Positions 42,207 through 50,898 of a stretch of 64,000 nt of DNA are shown here, in pieces (position 1 is the stretch's first letter; every line of letters starts with the position of its first letter). A program made the translations under genes and the position numbers. The notes below the pieces were generated by a model. That model was not told the DNA's origin. It saw only the letters and a program-made list of their open reading frames with translations, and did no database searches. Source of the DNA: an uncultured Lactobacillus sp. (GTDB taxonomy: Bacteria; Bacillota; Bacilli; Lactobacillales; Lactobacillaceae); the NCBI RefSeq assembly GCF_944327175.1, contig NZ_CALVGT010000014.1:1-64000 (forward strand). Reading direction: 5' to 3'.

Positions 42207-42749
42207 ATACCACAGAAACAAAACAACATGATCCTTAACGAAAGCATCCGCGTTCGTGAAGTTCGGCTGATCAACGCTGAAGGTGAACAAGTTGGGGTCG
42301 TGTCAAGAAATGAAGCTCTGCGCCAAGCGAGCGATGCTGGCCTCGATCTGGCTTTGATTTCACCAAACGCCAAGCCGCCTGTAGCAAAGATTCTTGATTA
42401 TGGTAAGTACCGGTTCGAACAGCAGAAGAAGCTGAAGGAATCACGCAAGAATTCCAAGCAGGTCAGCGTTAAGGAAATCCGTTTGAGTCCGACGATTGAA
42501 GGCAATGACTTCGAAACCAAGTTGAAGCATGCACGCAAGTTCTTAGAAAAAGAAGGCGCCAAGGTTCGTGTTTCGATTCGTTTCAGAGGCCGGGCAATTA
42601 CGCACAAGGAATTAGGACAACAAGTGCTGGAAAAGATGGCCGAAGAAACTTCGGATATTGCTGTTGTAACCAGCCGGCCAAAGATGGAAGGCCGTCAAAT
42701 GTTTTTAATGCTCAGTCCTAAGAGCGATAAAGACAAGAACAAAAAATAG
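42207..42749 (+). CDS. infC: Translation initiation factor IF-3, probable AUA start
   Basis: 180 aa if begun at ATA 42207. IF-3 binds the 30S subunit and rejects non-standard start codons. The frame has TGA at 42198, so the start must lie between 42201 and ATG 42228. The strong ribosome site GGAGGTGA (42193-42200) is 6 nt before ATA but 27 nt before the ATG. Non-AUG starts (AUU, AUC, AUA) are characteristic of infC and allow self-repression. Protein blocks [42 protein letters not shown] and [12 protein letters not shown] are standard. Confidence 0.93.
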   Translation: MPQKQNNMILNESIRVREVRLINAEGEQVGVVSRNEALRQASDAGLDLALISPNAKPPVAKILDYGKYRFEQQKKLKESRKNSKQVSVKEIRLSPTIEGNDFETKLKHARKFLEKEGAKVRVSIRFRGRAITHKELGQQVLEKMAEETSDIAVVTSRPKMEGRQMFLMLSPKSDKDKNKK

Positions 42750-42769
42750 TTAATTGGAGGAATTTTACC

Positions 42770-42970
42770 ATGCCAAAGATGAAAACCCACCGCGCTTCAG
42801 CTAAGCGTTTTAAGAGAACTGGTAACGGCGGTTTGAAGCGCCACCACGCCTTCACTGGCCACCGTTTCCACGGTAAGACCAAGAAGCAACGTCGTCATTT
42901 GAGAAAAGCCGCTATGGTTTCACGCAGCGACTTGAAGCGCATCAAGCAAATGCTTTCCCAAATGCGTTAA
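42770..42970 (+). CDS. rpmI: 50S ribosomal protein L35
   Basis: 66 aa, very basic: [52 protein letters not shown] are the family pattern. GGAGG lies 12-16 nt before ATG. Second gene of the infC-rpmI-rplT operon, probably co-regulated by L20. Confidence 0.98.
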   Translation: MPKMKTHRASAKRFKRTGNGGLKRHHAFTGHRFHGKTKKQRRHLRKAAMVSRSDLKRIKQMLSQMR

Positions 42971-43014
42971 TTTACTATTTTTTAATACACTAACGATATT
43001 AGGAGGATTTTCAG

Positions 43015-43371
43015 ATGCCAAGAGTTAAAGGTGGTACCGTTACACGCGCACGTCGTAAGAAGGTTTTGAAGCTTGCCAAGGGTTACCGTGGTTCAAAGCA
43101 CGTTCAATTTAAGGCTGCAAGCACCCAATTGTTCGTTTCATACAAGTACGCATTCCGCGACCGTAAGAAGCGCAAGAGCGAATTCAGAAGACTGTGGATC
43201 GCCCGGATCAACGCAGCTGCTCGTCAAAACGGCTTGTCATACTCAAAGATGATGCACGGCTTGAAGCTGGCTGGTGTTGACATGAACCGTAAGATGTTGG
43301 CTGACATCGCCTACAACGACGAAAAGACTTTTGCCGCTTTAGCAGAAACTGCTAAGAAGGCTTTGGCTTAA
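43015..43371 (+). CDS. rplT: 50S ribosomal protein L20
   Basis: 118 aa. Early 23S rRNA assembly protein and likely autogenous regulator of the operon. [53 protein letters not shown] and [16 protein letters not shown] are canonical. ATG 43015 follows AGGAGGA. A terminator follows at 43384. Confidence 0.98.
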   Translation: MPRVKGGTVTRARRKKVLKLAKGYRGSKHVQFKAASTQLFVSYKYAFRDRKKRKSEFRRLWIARINAAARQNGLSYSKMMHGLKLAGVDMNRKMLADIAYNDEKTFAALAETAKKALA

Positions 43372-43383
43372 TTCTTTGGAAGA

Positions 43384-43417
43384 AACGCATCTAGCTTGGC
43401 TAGGTGCGCTTTTTCTT
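43384..43417 (+). terminator. Rho-independent terminator after rplT
   Basis: ACGCATCTAGC (43385-43395) pairs with GCTAGGTGCGC, followed by TTTTTCTTT. Confidence 0.85.
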
Positions 43418-43479
43418 TGTTAAATGCCGGCTTTCAGATATAATTAAGGAAGATGAAATTTAAGGAGGAAAACTCAGAC

Positions 43480-44589
43480 ATGAGTGAAGAAATTCGCTGC
43501 ATCGGCTGTGGCGCGGCTCTGCAGAGCCAGGACAAGCAGCTGCCAGGCTACCTGCCGGCCAGTGCCCTGGCCAAGGTGGAAAATGGTGAAAGAGAAGAAG
43601 TTTACTGCCAGCGCTGCTTCCGCTTGCGCCACTACAACGAGATCATGCCGGTCTCCTTGGACAATGATGACTTTTTGGCACTTCTGAACACCATGGCGGA
43701 AAAGAAGGCCTTGATCGTCAACGTGGTGGACCTGTTTGACTTCTCCAACTCGCTGATTTCTTCTTTGAAGCGTTTTGTCGGCAATAATGACTTTATCCTG
43801 GTCGGCAACAAGTTGGACCTCTTCCCGAAGAACTCCAAGGAAAGCAAGATCAAGGACTGGATGCGGCAGGAAGCCAACCGGATGGGCCTGTACCCTAAGG
43901 ATATCTTCTTGATCTCCGCGGCCAAGAAGAAGAACCTGGATACTTTGATCAACTACTTGAACAAGCATAGCCAGGACCAGGACGTCTACTTCGTCGGCAC
44001 GACCAATGTCGGCAAGTCGACTTTGATTAACGCCATCATCGATGAAATGGGGGATGTCCAGGACCTGATCACTACTTCCCGTTTCCCGGGAACCACTTTG
44101 GACCAGATCGAAATTCCTTTGGACAACGGCCACTTCTTGGTCGACACCCCAGGGATTTTGACTGACAAGCAGCTGGCCAGCCGGCTGGACCCGAAAGATT
44201 TGGACCTGGCTTCCCCAAAGAAGCCGCTTAAACCGGCTACTTACCAGCTTTTGCCAGGCAATACCATCTTCTTGGCCGGCCTGGGCAGAATCGACTACCT
44301 GAAGGGGCCGTCAACCAGCTTTACCATCTACGCTGCCCGGGGCATGTACATCCACCGGACCAAGACGGAGAAGGCTGACGAATTTTACCAAAAGCACGTG
44401 GGCGAATTGCTCTCTCCGCCCGGGACAAATAGCGACCTGCCGCCGCTTAAAGGGCAGGAGTACTCCATCAAGTACCGCAGTGACGTATTGTTTGCCGGGG
44501 TGGGCTTTATCACCGTGCCGGAAGGCTGCGTGATCAAGGCCTACACGCCGGGCGGAATCGGCTTGGGGACCAGAAGAGCTTTGATTTAG
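43480..44589 (+). CDS. yqeH: Ribosome biogenesis GTPase YqeH
   Basis: 369 aa. Circularly permuted GTPase required for 30S assembly. The N-terminal zinc finger has CIGCG and CQRCFRLRHYNEI; the permuted order then reads NKLD (G4), SAAKK (G5), GTTNVGKSTLINAI (G1), SRFPGTTLD (G2) and DTPG (G3). The C-terminal domain is about 140 residues. ATG 43480 lies about 11 nt behind AGGAGG; an in-frame ATG at 43453 directly abuts another purine tract and precedes that site. First gene of the yqeH-nadD-yqeK-rsfS-ylbM-yceD run; yhbY, often placed between yqeH and nadD, is absent. Confidence 0.94.
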   Translation: MSEEIRCIGCGAALQSQDKQLPGYLPASALAKVENGEREEVYCQRCFRLRHYNEIMPVSLDNDDFLALLNTMAEKKALIVNVVDLFDFSNSLISSLKRFVGNNDFILVGNKLDLFPKNSKESKIKDWMRQEANRMGLYPKDIFLISAAKKKNLDTLINYLNKHSQDQDVYFVGTTNVGKSTLINAIIDEMGDVQDLITTSRFPGTTLDQIEIPLDNGHFLVDTPGILTDKQLASRLDPKDLDLASPKKPLKPATYQLLPGNTIFLAGLGRIDYLKGPSTSFTIYAARGMYIHRTKTEKADEFYQKHVGELLSPPGTNSDLPPLKGQEYSIKYRSDVLFAGVGFITVPEGCVIKAYTPGGIGLGTRRALI

Positions 44590-44599
44590 AGGTTGTAAC

Positions 44600-45238
44600 A
44601 TGGATTCATTGGTAGATTTCAGTAAAGAAACGCAAGTAAAAGTGCAGACGGCTGAGAGCCAGCGGAAAGGCAAGCAGATCGGCATCATGGGCGGCACCTT
44701 CAACCCGGTGCACATGGCCCATTTGGTTGCCGCTGAACAGGCCATGACTAAGCTGCACCTGGATGAAGTCTGGTTCATTCCGGACAATATTCCTCCGCAT
44801 AAGGACGCTCCCTTAAACGTGTCTGCCCGCGACCGGGCCACCATGCTGGATTTGGCTACCCGGGACAACCCCCGTTTTCGGGTCAAGCTGCTGGAACTCT
44901 TCAGAGGCGGCGTTTCTTACACGATTGATACCATGCGCTACTTAACCAAGAAGGCGCCGGAAAATACCTACTACTTGATCATGGGCAGCGACCAGGTCAA
45001 CAGCTTCCACAAGTGGAAGAACGCTGACGAACTGGCCAAATTAGCTACCTTGGTCGGTATCCGCCGGCCGGGCTACCCGCAAGATCCCCAGTATTCCATG
45101 ATCTGGGTTGATGCTCCGGATATCCGGCTCAGCTCAACCGCCATCCGCCGGGCCGTTTCAACTGGGACCTCAATCCGCTATCTGGTACCGGACAAGGTCC
45201 GCGAATATATTGAAGAAAAGGGGCTTTACCGTGACTGA
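44600..45238 (+). CDS. nadD: Nicotinate-nucleotide adenylyltransferase
   Basis: 212 aa. Adenylates nicotinate mononucleotide in NAD synthesis. Shows IGIMGGTFNPVHMAHLVAAE (HxGH-type nucleotide loop), EVWFIPDNIPPHKD, YLIMGSDQVNSFHKW and the ISSTxIR-type LSSTAIRRAVSTGTSIRYLVP. About 25 residues precede the usual start, so an internal start is possible but no better ribosome site is seen. It overlaps yqeK by 8 nt. Confidence 0.95.
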   Translation: MDSLVDFSKETQVKVQTAESQRKGKQIGIMGGTFNPVHMAHLVAAEQAMTKLHLDEVWFIPDNIPPHKDAPLNVSARDRATMLDLATRDNPRFRVKLLELFRGGVSYTIDTMRYLTKKAPENTYYLIMGSDQVNSFHKWKNADELAKLATLVGIRRPGYPQDPQYSMIWVDAPDIRLSSTAIRRAVSTGTSIRYLVPDKVREYIEEKGLYRD

Positions 45239-45824
45239 TCCAGTTTTTAAGGAAACATATTCCCCCCTGTCCAGCAGTGAATTGGTGGCCAAGGAAAAGA
45301 GCATGATGGATGAAAAGCGCTTTGCCCACTGCGTCCGCGTCAGTGAAACTGCCCGGACTCTGGCCAAATTGAACGGCTATGATGAAGACAAGGCGGCTTT
45401 AGCCGGTTTTGTTCACGACTATGCCAAGCAGATTCCAGTTGAAGAATACATCAAGGTCATTAAGGAAGAAGGATTTGACCCAGACCTTTTAAACTGGAAC
45501 CGGGCGATCTGGCACGGGATCGTGGGCAGCTGGTTCATCAAGCGCGACCTCGGCATCACTGACCCGGAAATTTTGACCGCTGTCTACCGGCACACCACTG
45601 GGGACGTGGAAATGACCACCCTGGATCAGATCGTCTTCGTGGCTGACTATATCGAGCCTGGCCGGACCTTTGCCGGCGTTGAAGAGGCCAGAAAGACCAG
45701 CTACGCGGATTTAGCTTCCGGGGTTGGCTATGAACTGGCCCACACTCTGGCCTTTTTAGCCCAAAAGAGAAGCAAGATCTACCCAAGGACTTTGGCTGCT
45801 TACAATGTCTGGGCAGCTGAGTAA
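45231..45824 (+). CDS. yqeK: HD-domain hydrolase YqeK (bis-nucleoside tetraphosphatase, symmetrical)
   Basis: 197 aa. Hydrolyses Ap4A symmetrically to ADP. Motifs HCVRVSETA, FVHDYAKQIP, WHGIVGSWF, YRHTTGDVEM and DYIEPGRTF supply the HD metal ligands. The start is GTG 45231, preceded by AAAGGGGC and overlapping nadD; the longer frame from 45108 lies inside nadD. Confidence 0.92.
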   Translation: MTDPVFKETYSPLSSSELVAKEKSMMDEKRFAHCVRVSETARTLAKLNGYDEDKAALAGFVHDYAKQIPVEEYIKVIKEEGFDPDLLNWNRAIWHGIVGSWFIKRDLGITDPEILTAVYRHTTGDVEMTTLDQIVFVADYIEPGRTFAGVEEARKTSYADLASGVGYELAHTLAFLAQKRSKIYPRTLAAYNVWAAE

Positions 45825-45866
45825 AAATAGATTAATTGAAAAGTAACTAAACATTAGGAGAAAAAT

Positions 45867-46214
45867 TTGAAGAGCGAAGAATTACTTGACTTAGTTTTAA
45901 ACGCAATCAGCGAACGGCACGGGGAAGACACCGAAGCCTACGACATGCGCGGCATCAGCATTCTGGCTGACTACTTCGTGGCCACCAGCGCCACTTCCAG
46001 CCGCCAGCTGCACGCCATTGCCAACAGCATCATCGAAGCCTGCCACGAAGCTGGCTTCTACGACTACCGGGTTGAAGGCAACCATGACTCAGAATGGCTC
46101 CTGGTTGACCTGGGCGACGTTGTTGTCAACATCTTCTCAGAAGATGCCCGGGCCTTCTACAACCTGGAAAAGCTCTGGGCTGACGGCAAGCGCGTGGAAA
46201 TTGAGGAAGACTAG
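45867..46214 (+). CDS. rsfS: Ribosomal silencing factor RsfS
   Basis: 115 aa. Binds L14 and blocks subunit joining in poor conditions. Start TTG 45867 behind TTAGGAGAAAAA; no ATG option exists. Family blocks: DMRGISILADYFVATSATSSRQ, YRVEGNHDSEWLLVDLGDVVV, YNLEKLWADGKRVEIEE. Standard length. Confidence 0.95.
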   Translation: MKSEELLDLVLNAISERHGEDTEAYDMRGISILADYFVATSATSSRQLHAIANSIIEACHEAGFYDYRVEGNHDSEWLLVDLGDVVVNIFSEDARAFYNLEKLWADGKRVEIEED

Positions 46215-46217
46215 GCA

Positions 46218-47372
46218 ATGAGCGTTGTCGGGATTGTAGCTGAATATAACCCTTTCCACAGTGGCCATGAATTCCTGATGAACCAGGCCCGCTTGATCGC
46301 TGGCGATGATCCCATTATCGCGGTCATGTCCGGCAATTACGTGCAAAGAGGGGAAATGGCCATCCTGGACAAGTGGTCCAGGGCCCGCAGCGCCATTGAG
46401 GCCGGGGCTGACCTGGTCTTTGAGCTGCCTTTTTCCTATGCTGTCCAAGCTGCCGACATGTTCGCTACCGGTGGGGTTGACCTTTTGACCCGCTTGGGAG
46501 CCAGGAACCTGGTCTTTGGGGTTGAAGACGCTAACTTGAATTTTGAATATTTCGGCGACCGGATCTCCAAGATCCCCCGGCAAAGGCAGGAATTTGCTGA
46601 CTACAGCCAGACTTATTCCACCCAGTACAACCAAATGGTGGCCCGGGAAGTCGGCCATGAAGTCAGCGAGCCTAACGCGATTTTGGGCCTGGCTTATGCC
46701 GTGGCTAATGCCAATCTAGGCTCGCCTTTAAAGCTCAGCCCGGTCAACCGGGTTGGGGCCGGCCATGATGACATCCTGCAAAGAGAAGCAGCTGTCCAAA
46801 GCGCCAGCGCTATCCGCAACCTCCTTTTAAACGGGGCCGAGTGGGCAGAACTGGAGCAGTGGCTGCCAAAAGGGGAAATTGCCGCTTTTGACCAGGAAAA
46901 GGTCCTGCCCAACTGGGAAATGCTCTTTCCATTTCTGAAATATCGGCTGGAATCAGCTTCAATCAAGGAATTGCAGCAGATTTACCAGATGAGTGAGGGC
47001 CTGGAATACAAGTTCAAGGCAGAAATTCACTTGGCTGAAAACTTTGCTGACTTCCTCCGCCGGGTCAAGTCCAAGCGCTACACCTATTCAAGGTTAAGAA
47101 GACTGAGTCTTTATACTCTTTTGAACGTGACTGAAGCCGATGTCTTAAAAAGCTATGACCATGTTTCCACCATGCTTCTGGCTTACAGCAAGCGGGGGCG
47201 GAAATATTTAAAGCAGCAGCGGAAAGAATTCGCGGTTGACATCGTTTCCAAGGTGGACCGCAAGAATGCCCAAGAAGGGACCCTGGGCCTACAGGTCAGG
47301 GTTGACCGCTTATTTGAACAGATTGTTGGCGCTGACCAGAACTTTGGCCGGCGGCCACTCGAGGTAAATTAA
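46218..47372 (+). CDS. tmcAL: tRNA(Met) cytidine acetate ligase TmcAL (YlbM)
   Basis: 384 aa. Nucleotidyltransferase-like enzyme that activates acetate to form N4-acetylcytidine in elongator tRNA-Met. N-terminus [19 protein letters not shown] carries the HxGH-type loop; [18 protein letters not shown] and [18 protein letters not shown] follow, with [16 protein letters not shown] near the C-terminus. 3 nt after rsfS; its stop overlaps the ATG of the next gene. Confidence 0.92.
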   Translation: MSVVGIVAEYNPFHSGHEFLMNQARLIAGDDPIIAVMSGNYVQRGEMAILDKWSRARSAIEAGADLVFELPFSYAVQAADMFATGGVDLLTRLGARNLVFGVEDANLNFEYFGDRISKIPRQRQEFADYSQTYSTQYNQMVAREVGHEVSEPNAILGLAYAVANANLGSPLKLSPVNRVGAGHDDILQREAAVQSASAIRNLLLNGAEWAELEQWLPKGEIAAFDQEKVLPNWEMLFPFLKYRLESASIKELQQIYQMSEGLEYKFKAEIHLAENFADFLRRVKSKRYTYSRLRRLSLYTLLNVTEADVLKSYDHVSTMLLAYSKRGRKYLKQQRKEFAVDIVSKVDRKNAQEGTLGLQVRVDRLFEQIVGADQNFGRRPLEVN

Positions 47373-47950
47373 TGCTAGAACTTTCATTTTTCCAAATCAA
47401 GAACAGCCGGGAGCCTTTGACCCAGATCTCAGCTGATTTGACTTTTGCTGACGGCTTTTACCAGCGGGCCAAGGACCTGGTCTACGAGGTGAAAAGCGCC
47501 CACGTGGAAGGTCAGCTCTTTTATGACGAACCATTTGTGACTGGCAATTTCCAAGTGGAAGCCGATCTTCTGGTTCCGTCCTCCCGTAGCTTGGAAGCAG
47601 TGCCATTAAAGCAGAAATTCAGCTTCGTGGAAAATTATTCTGACCATGAACCGACCCAGGAAGAAAAGGAACTGGGCTTGATGATCATTCCGCTGGACGA
47701 TGACCGCATTGACGTGCAGACGGCCGTGGAAGACAACATGCTCTTGAATATTCCAAGCACGGTTTTGACCAAGGAAGAAGCTGAAGAAGATCTGTACCCA
47801 GAAGGGCAGGGCTGGGAAGTCATGTCTGAACAAGACTTCGCCGGCCAGAAGAAGGACCAGGTCAACCCGGCCTTCGCCCAGCTGCAGGGTCTTTTGGATA
47901 AGATGCAGGCTGAAGAAGACAAAGATAAAGCCGAAGACGAAGAAAAATAA
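47372..47950 (+). CDS. yceD: YceD/DUF177 family protein
   Basis: 192 aa. Central block LGLMIIPLDDDRIDVQTAVEDNMLLNIP is the DUF177 signature; the acidic C-terminus (EEDKDKAEDEEK) is common. Associated with 23S rRNA accumulation in other bacteria. In many genomes it precedes rpmF (L32); here no rpmF follows, only a terminator-like hairpin and a TnpB element. Confidence 0.9.
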   Translation: MLELSFFQIKNSREPLTQISADLTFADGFYQRAKDLVYEVKSAHVEGQLFYDEPFVTGNFQVEADLLVPSSRSLEAVPLKQKFSFVENYSDHEPTQEEKELGLMIIPLDDDRIDVQTAVEDNMLLNIPSTVLTKEEAEEDLYPEGQGWEVMSEQDFAGQKKDQVNPAFAQLQGLLDKMQAEEDKDKAEDEEK

Positions 47951-48221
47951 TCTTCCCTTAAAAACAAGTCTTTTTCCAGAGAAAATTAATCTGGCAGGGG
48001 AGCTACTAATTAGTATCAAGTAATATAAAACTATATCGAAAAATATAGCATAATGTTCTTGTGAACGAAAACGAATTCTATTTAAGATAGAAAATAAGTG
48101 TGTTGCACCTATGATTTTAGTTAAAAGATGCAACGCATTTTTTGGTTCTTCTTCAAACGTATGTTTGTAAATAAACTGAAATACGTGCTAAAATATGCTT
48201 GTCGAAAAGAGGTGAAGAAAA
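47951..48221 (+). other. AT-rich spacer with hairpin at the left side of the TnpB element
   Basis: No gene is visible. TGTTGCACC (48100-48108) and GATGCAACGCA (48128-48138) form a hairpin followed by TTTTTTGG; it could be a terminator or the left-end hairpin of an IS200/IS605-type element. A TGCTAAAAT -10-like sequence lies near 48187-48195 and GAGGTGAAG precedes tnpB. Confidence 0.5.
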
Positions 48222-49547
48222 ATGGCAATCAAAAGGACTCACGTATATCGTTTATATCCAGATGCTACTATGGCTCATGTCTTGGATCAGTGGTGTGACT
48301 ATCGCCGTTATTGCTACAATAAGGCCCTAGAACTGTGGAATGCGACCTATTCGGAATATCGTATGCTAGTCAGTCCAGAGATTCTGACGGAATTTAAGAA
48401 GCCAAAAGAAGAACGGCAATTTACTGAAGAGCAGAAGTTATTTATATCTAGATACTACCCAACCGCAGCACTGATTCAGAAAAAGCTTACGTCAAGCAAA
48501 CAGTCATGGGAAAAGCAGGTCTCTTCTCGTATCCTGCAGCAAGCATGTGCTGACTTGGGCAAAGCGTTCAAGAAGTTTGCCAAAGATAAGGCGCTCAAAG
48601 TTAAAAGGGGTGCCGGACATCCCGTTTTTCAATCCAAGAAAGCCAAACGCCAAGGCTTTAAGTTGACTCAAGGCGTGGTGCTCGCAAAGGAAGGCAATCA
48701 CGGGAAGCTGACCTTGCCCGTCCCAGCACCTTATAAGGGTGAGTGGCATAGCATAAGATTTTCTGAAATCCCCAAAAATGCCGAATTTGGAACGGTAAGC
48801 TTTTACCGTGAACACGGCCATTACTACATGGCGGTTCCTTACAAGTATGAGACGCCACCATACATTCACAAGCATACGGGTAAGAAGACAGGGATTGACG
48901 TCAATGTCAGTCATTTCAACGATGCAGAAGGAGAACACTATTTTCTGCACAAAGGAAACAATGGCGCCGTCAATCTTGAGAGAGTCTATGAGAACATCAA
49001 GCACCAGCAGCGGATTCTGGCAAGAAAGCTGGAAGAAAATGGCCAGATTGCCGGGAAGCGCTCAAAAAGCTATCAAAAAGCGAGAATCAAGCTTCAGAAG
49101 CTTTACGAGCGTGCTCACCGAATGCAAGATGACGCGATGCACAAGTACACGACTCATCTTGTCAGAGAATATGATGCAATCTGCATTGAGGATCTGAACG
49201 TCAAGGGCATGCTAATGAGCCATGTCGCTTCAAAAGGCGTGCACCGTGCACTGTTTGGACGCTTTCGCCGCTATCTCGAATACAAGTGCAAGTCAGCCGG
49301 GGTCAAATTGGTGATTGCCAATCGCTTTTATCCAAGCACCCAGCGCTGTGCAGTTTGTGGCAATATCAAGAAAAATGACGAAAAGATCACTCTTTCTGGC
49401 AATAAAAAGCATGGCACCAAGCACAATGACTATGTGTGCTACAACAAAAAATGTCCGAACTACAACAAGGTTGTAGATCGGGACATGAACGCGATGATGA
49501 ATCTTGCTTTTTTGATTGATCATCCAAGATACAATAAAGCATTGTAA
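48222..49547 (+). CDS. tnpB: TnpB, IS200/IS605-family RNA-guided nuclease
   Basis: 441 aa. RuvC-type catalytic residues are in place: GIDVNVSHF (D226), CIEDLNVKG (E323) and VVDRDMNAMMN (D421). A zinc finger lies between the last two motifs (CAVC at 376-379, CYNKKC at 406-411). An N-terminal helical/basic region starts MAIKRTHVYRLYPD. TnpB proteins are guided by an omega RNA from the element's right end to cut DNA next to a short TAM. No tnpA is adjacent, so this copy is not autonomous for transposition. Intact and full length; ATG 48222 follows AGAGGTGAAG. Confidence 0.93.
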   Translation: MAIKRTHVYRLYPDATMAHVLDQWCDYRRYCYNKALELWNATYSEYRMLVSPEILTEFKKPKEERQFTEEQKLFISRYYPTAALIQKKLTSSKQSWEKQVSSRILQQACADLGKAFKKFAKDKALKVKRGAGHPVFQSKKAKRQGFKLTQGVVLAKEGNHGKLTLPVPAPYKGEWHSIRFSEIPKNAEFGTVSFYREHGHYYMAVPYKYETPPYIHKHTGKKTGIDVNVSHFNDAEGEHYFLHKGNNGAVNLERVYENIKHQQRILARKLEENGQIAGKRSKSYQKARIKLQKLYERAHRMQDDAMHKYTTHLVREYDAICIEDLNVKGMLMSHVASKGVHRALFGRFRRYLEYKCKSAGVKLVIANRFYPSTQRCAVCGNIKKNDEKITLSGNKKHGTKHNDYVCYNKKCPNYNKVVDRDMNAMMNLAFLIDHPRYNKAL

Positions 49548-50035
49548 AAAAAGGGATCCGCAAAGATCCCTACGGGCAGGCTAATGGCCGGAATGCCATC
49601 TGTTACTTGAGCAGTTGCGTAAGTGGCTGTTTCGGTGCAGATGGCTCACCGGACGGGAAGCCGATAAGTTGCTTTGGCAGCGAATCGGTTTCTGCGACCA
49701 CGCATGCAATTCCTCAAATGGAAGAACATGCGAGAAGCGAGTTCAGAACTCGTGAGACAGTTCGGTTGCTCATCTTCGGATAAAGGCATTGCTTGCGGCT
49801 TCGGCCGTACAGGTGATGTGAGCATATCGAGTGCAGAGATCGCCCACGCTGTCAATGCGAAAGCTTGGCAGTGAACGCTCGTGAGAGAAATGGAAGCCGG
49901 CAGAGTCCTATGTTATGTGCTGGGTATGTTCCAGCCAGGCATGTCGGTGCTGGAAGTAGAGATATCGATGATGTGATAGTCGCAAAGTTGAATATCTTGA
50001 CCATAATGTGAACCAGCCGGTATCAAGCGCACATT
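49548..50035 (+). ncRNA. Candidate omega RNA / right end of the TnpB element
   Basis: About 490 nt without a supportable gene but with many hairpins, e.g. GGGATC/GATCCC (49553-49570), a GC-rich centre unlike normal spacers here, and a terminal hairpin AATGTG (50005-50010) / CACATT (50030-50035) enclosing ACC-AGCC-GGT. Omega RNAs occupy this position, and the guide would be the flanking sequence just beyond the element end near 50036. The exact end was not determined. Confidence 0.5.
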
Positions 50036-50184
50036 CTTCCACATTTCTTATAGCACTTGTTTTTCTATGGGGCTTGTTAAAAAGCTAATTTTGGGCTATC
50101 CTAGAATTATTAAAATATACTTTAAGATTATACTTGGATTCAGCAGACCCAAATTAAATCGACAGGATATGAGGGGATAAAAAC

Positions 50185-50898
50185 ATGCCGAAAATTTTAA
50201 TTGTTGAAGACGAAAAGAACCTGGCTCGTTTCGTCGAACTCGAACTCCAGCACGAAGGCTATGAGACCGTAGTGGAAAACAACGGCCGCAAGGCTTTGGA
50301 CCGCGCTTTGAGCGAAGACTTCGACGCGATCTTGCTGGACTTGATGCTGCCAGACTTGAACGGTTTGGAAATTGCCCGCCGTGTACGGCAGAGCAAGACC
50401 ACGCCGATCATCATGATGACGGCCCGCGACTCCGTGATTGACCGGGTATCAGGCCTGGACCACGGGGCAGACGACTACATCGTCAAGCCATTTGCCATTG
50501 AAGAATTGCTGGCCCGCCTGCGCGCTGTCTTGCGCCGGGTCAAGATCGAAAAGGATGCTTCAAAGGACAAGCTGCCGCGGCAAAAGGTGGTCAAGTTCAA
50601 AGACCTGACCATTGAAACCGCCAACCGGATCGTTCACCGGGGTGACGGCAAGACCGTTGACTTGACCAAGCGGGAATACAACCTGCTCATGACCTTGATC
50701 GAAAATAAGAACAATGTCGTTGGCCGTGACCAGCTCTTGAACAAGATCTGGGGACCGGAATCAAACATCGAAACTAACGTTGTCGAAGTTTACGTACGTT
50801 ACCTCCGCAACAAGATCGACATCCCTGGCCAGCCATCTTACATCAAGACGGTGCGCGGAACCGGCTACATGGTAAGAGACGAGGACGACAATGCCTAA
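50185..50898 (+). CDS. OmpR/PhoB-family response regulator
   Basis: 237 aa. Receiver domain with acidic pair VEDEKN, phosphorylation Asp in DAILLDLMLPDLNG, Thr in MMTARD and Lys in VKPFAIEELLARLRAV. A C-terminal winged helix reads LTKREYNLLMTLIENKNNVVGRDQLLNKIW and YLRNKID. Looks like the ArlR/CsrR group. It overlaps the kinase gene by 8 nt. Confidence 0.93.
   Translation: MPKILIVEDEKNLARFVELELQHEGYETVVENNGRKALDRALSEDFDAILLDLMLPDLNGLEIARRVRQSKTTPIIMMTARDSVIDRVSGLDHGADDYIVKPFAIEELLARLRAVLRRVKIEKDASKDKLPRQKVVKFKDLTIETANRIVHRGDGKTVDLTKREYNLLMTLIENKNNVVGRDQLLNKIWGPESNIETNVVEVYVRYLRNKIDIPGQPSYIKTVRGTGYMVRDEDDNA

Noticed and set aside
43474..44133. 219-codon minus-strand frame opposite yqeH
   Set aside because: Shadow of the yqeH reading frame; all GTPase motifs are on the plus strand.
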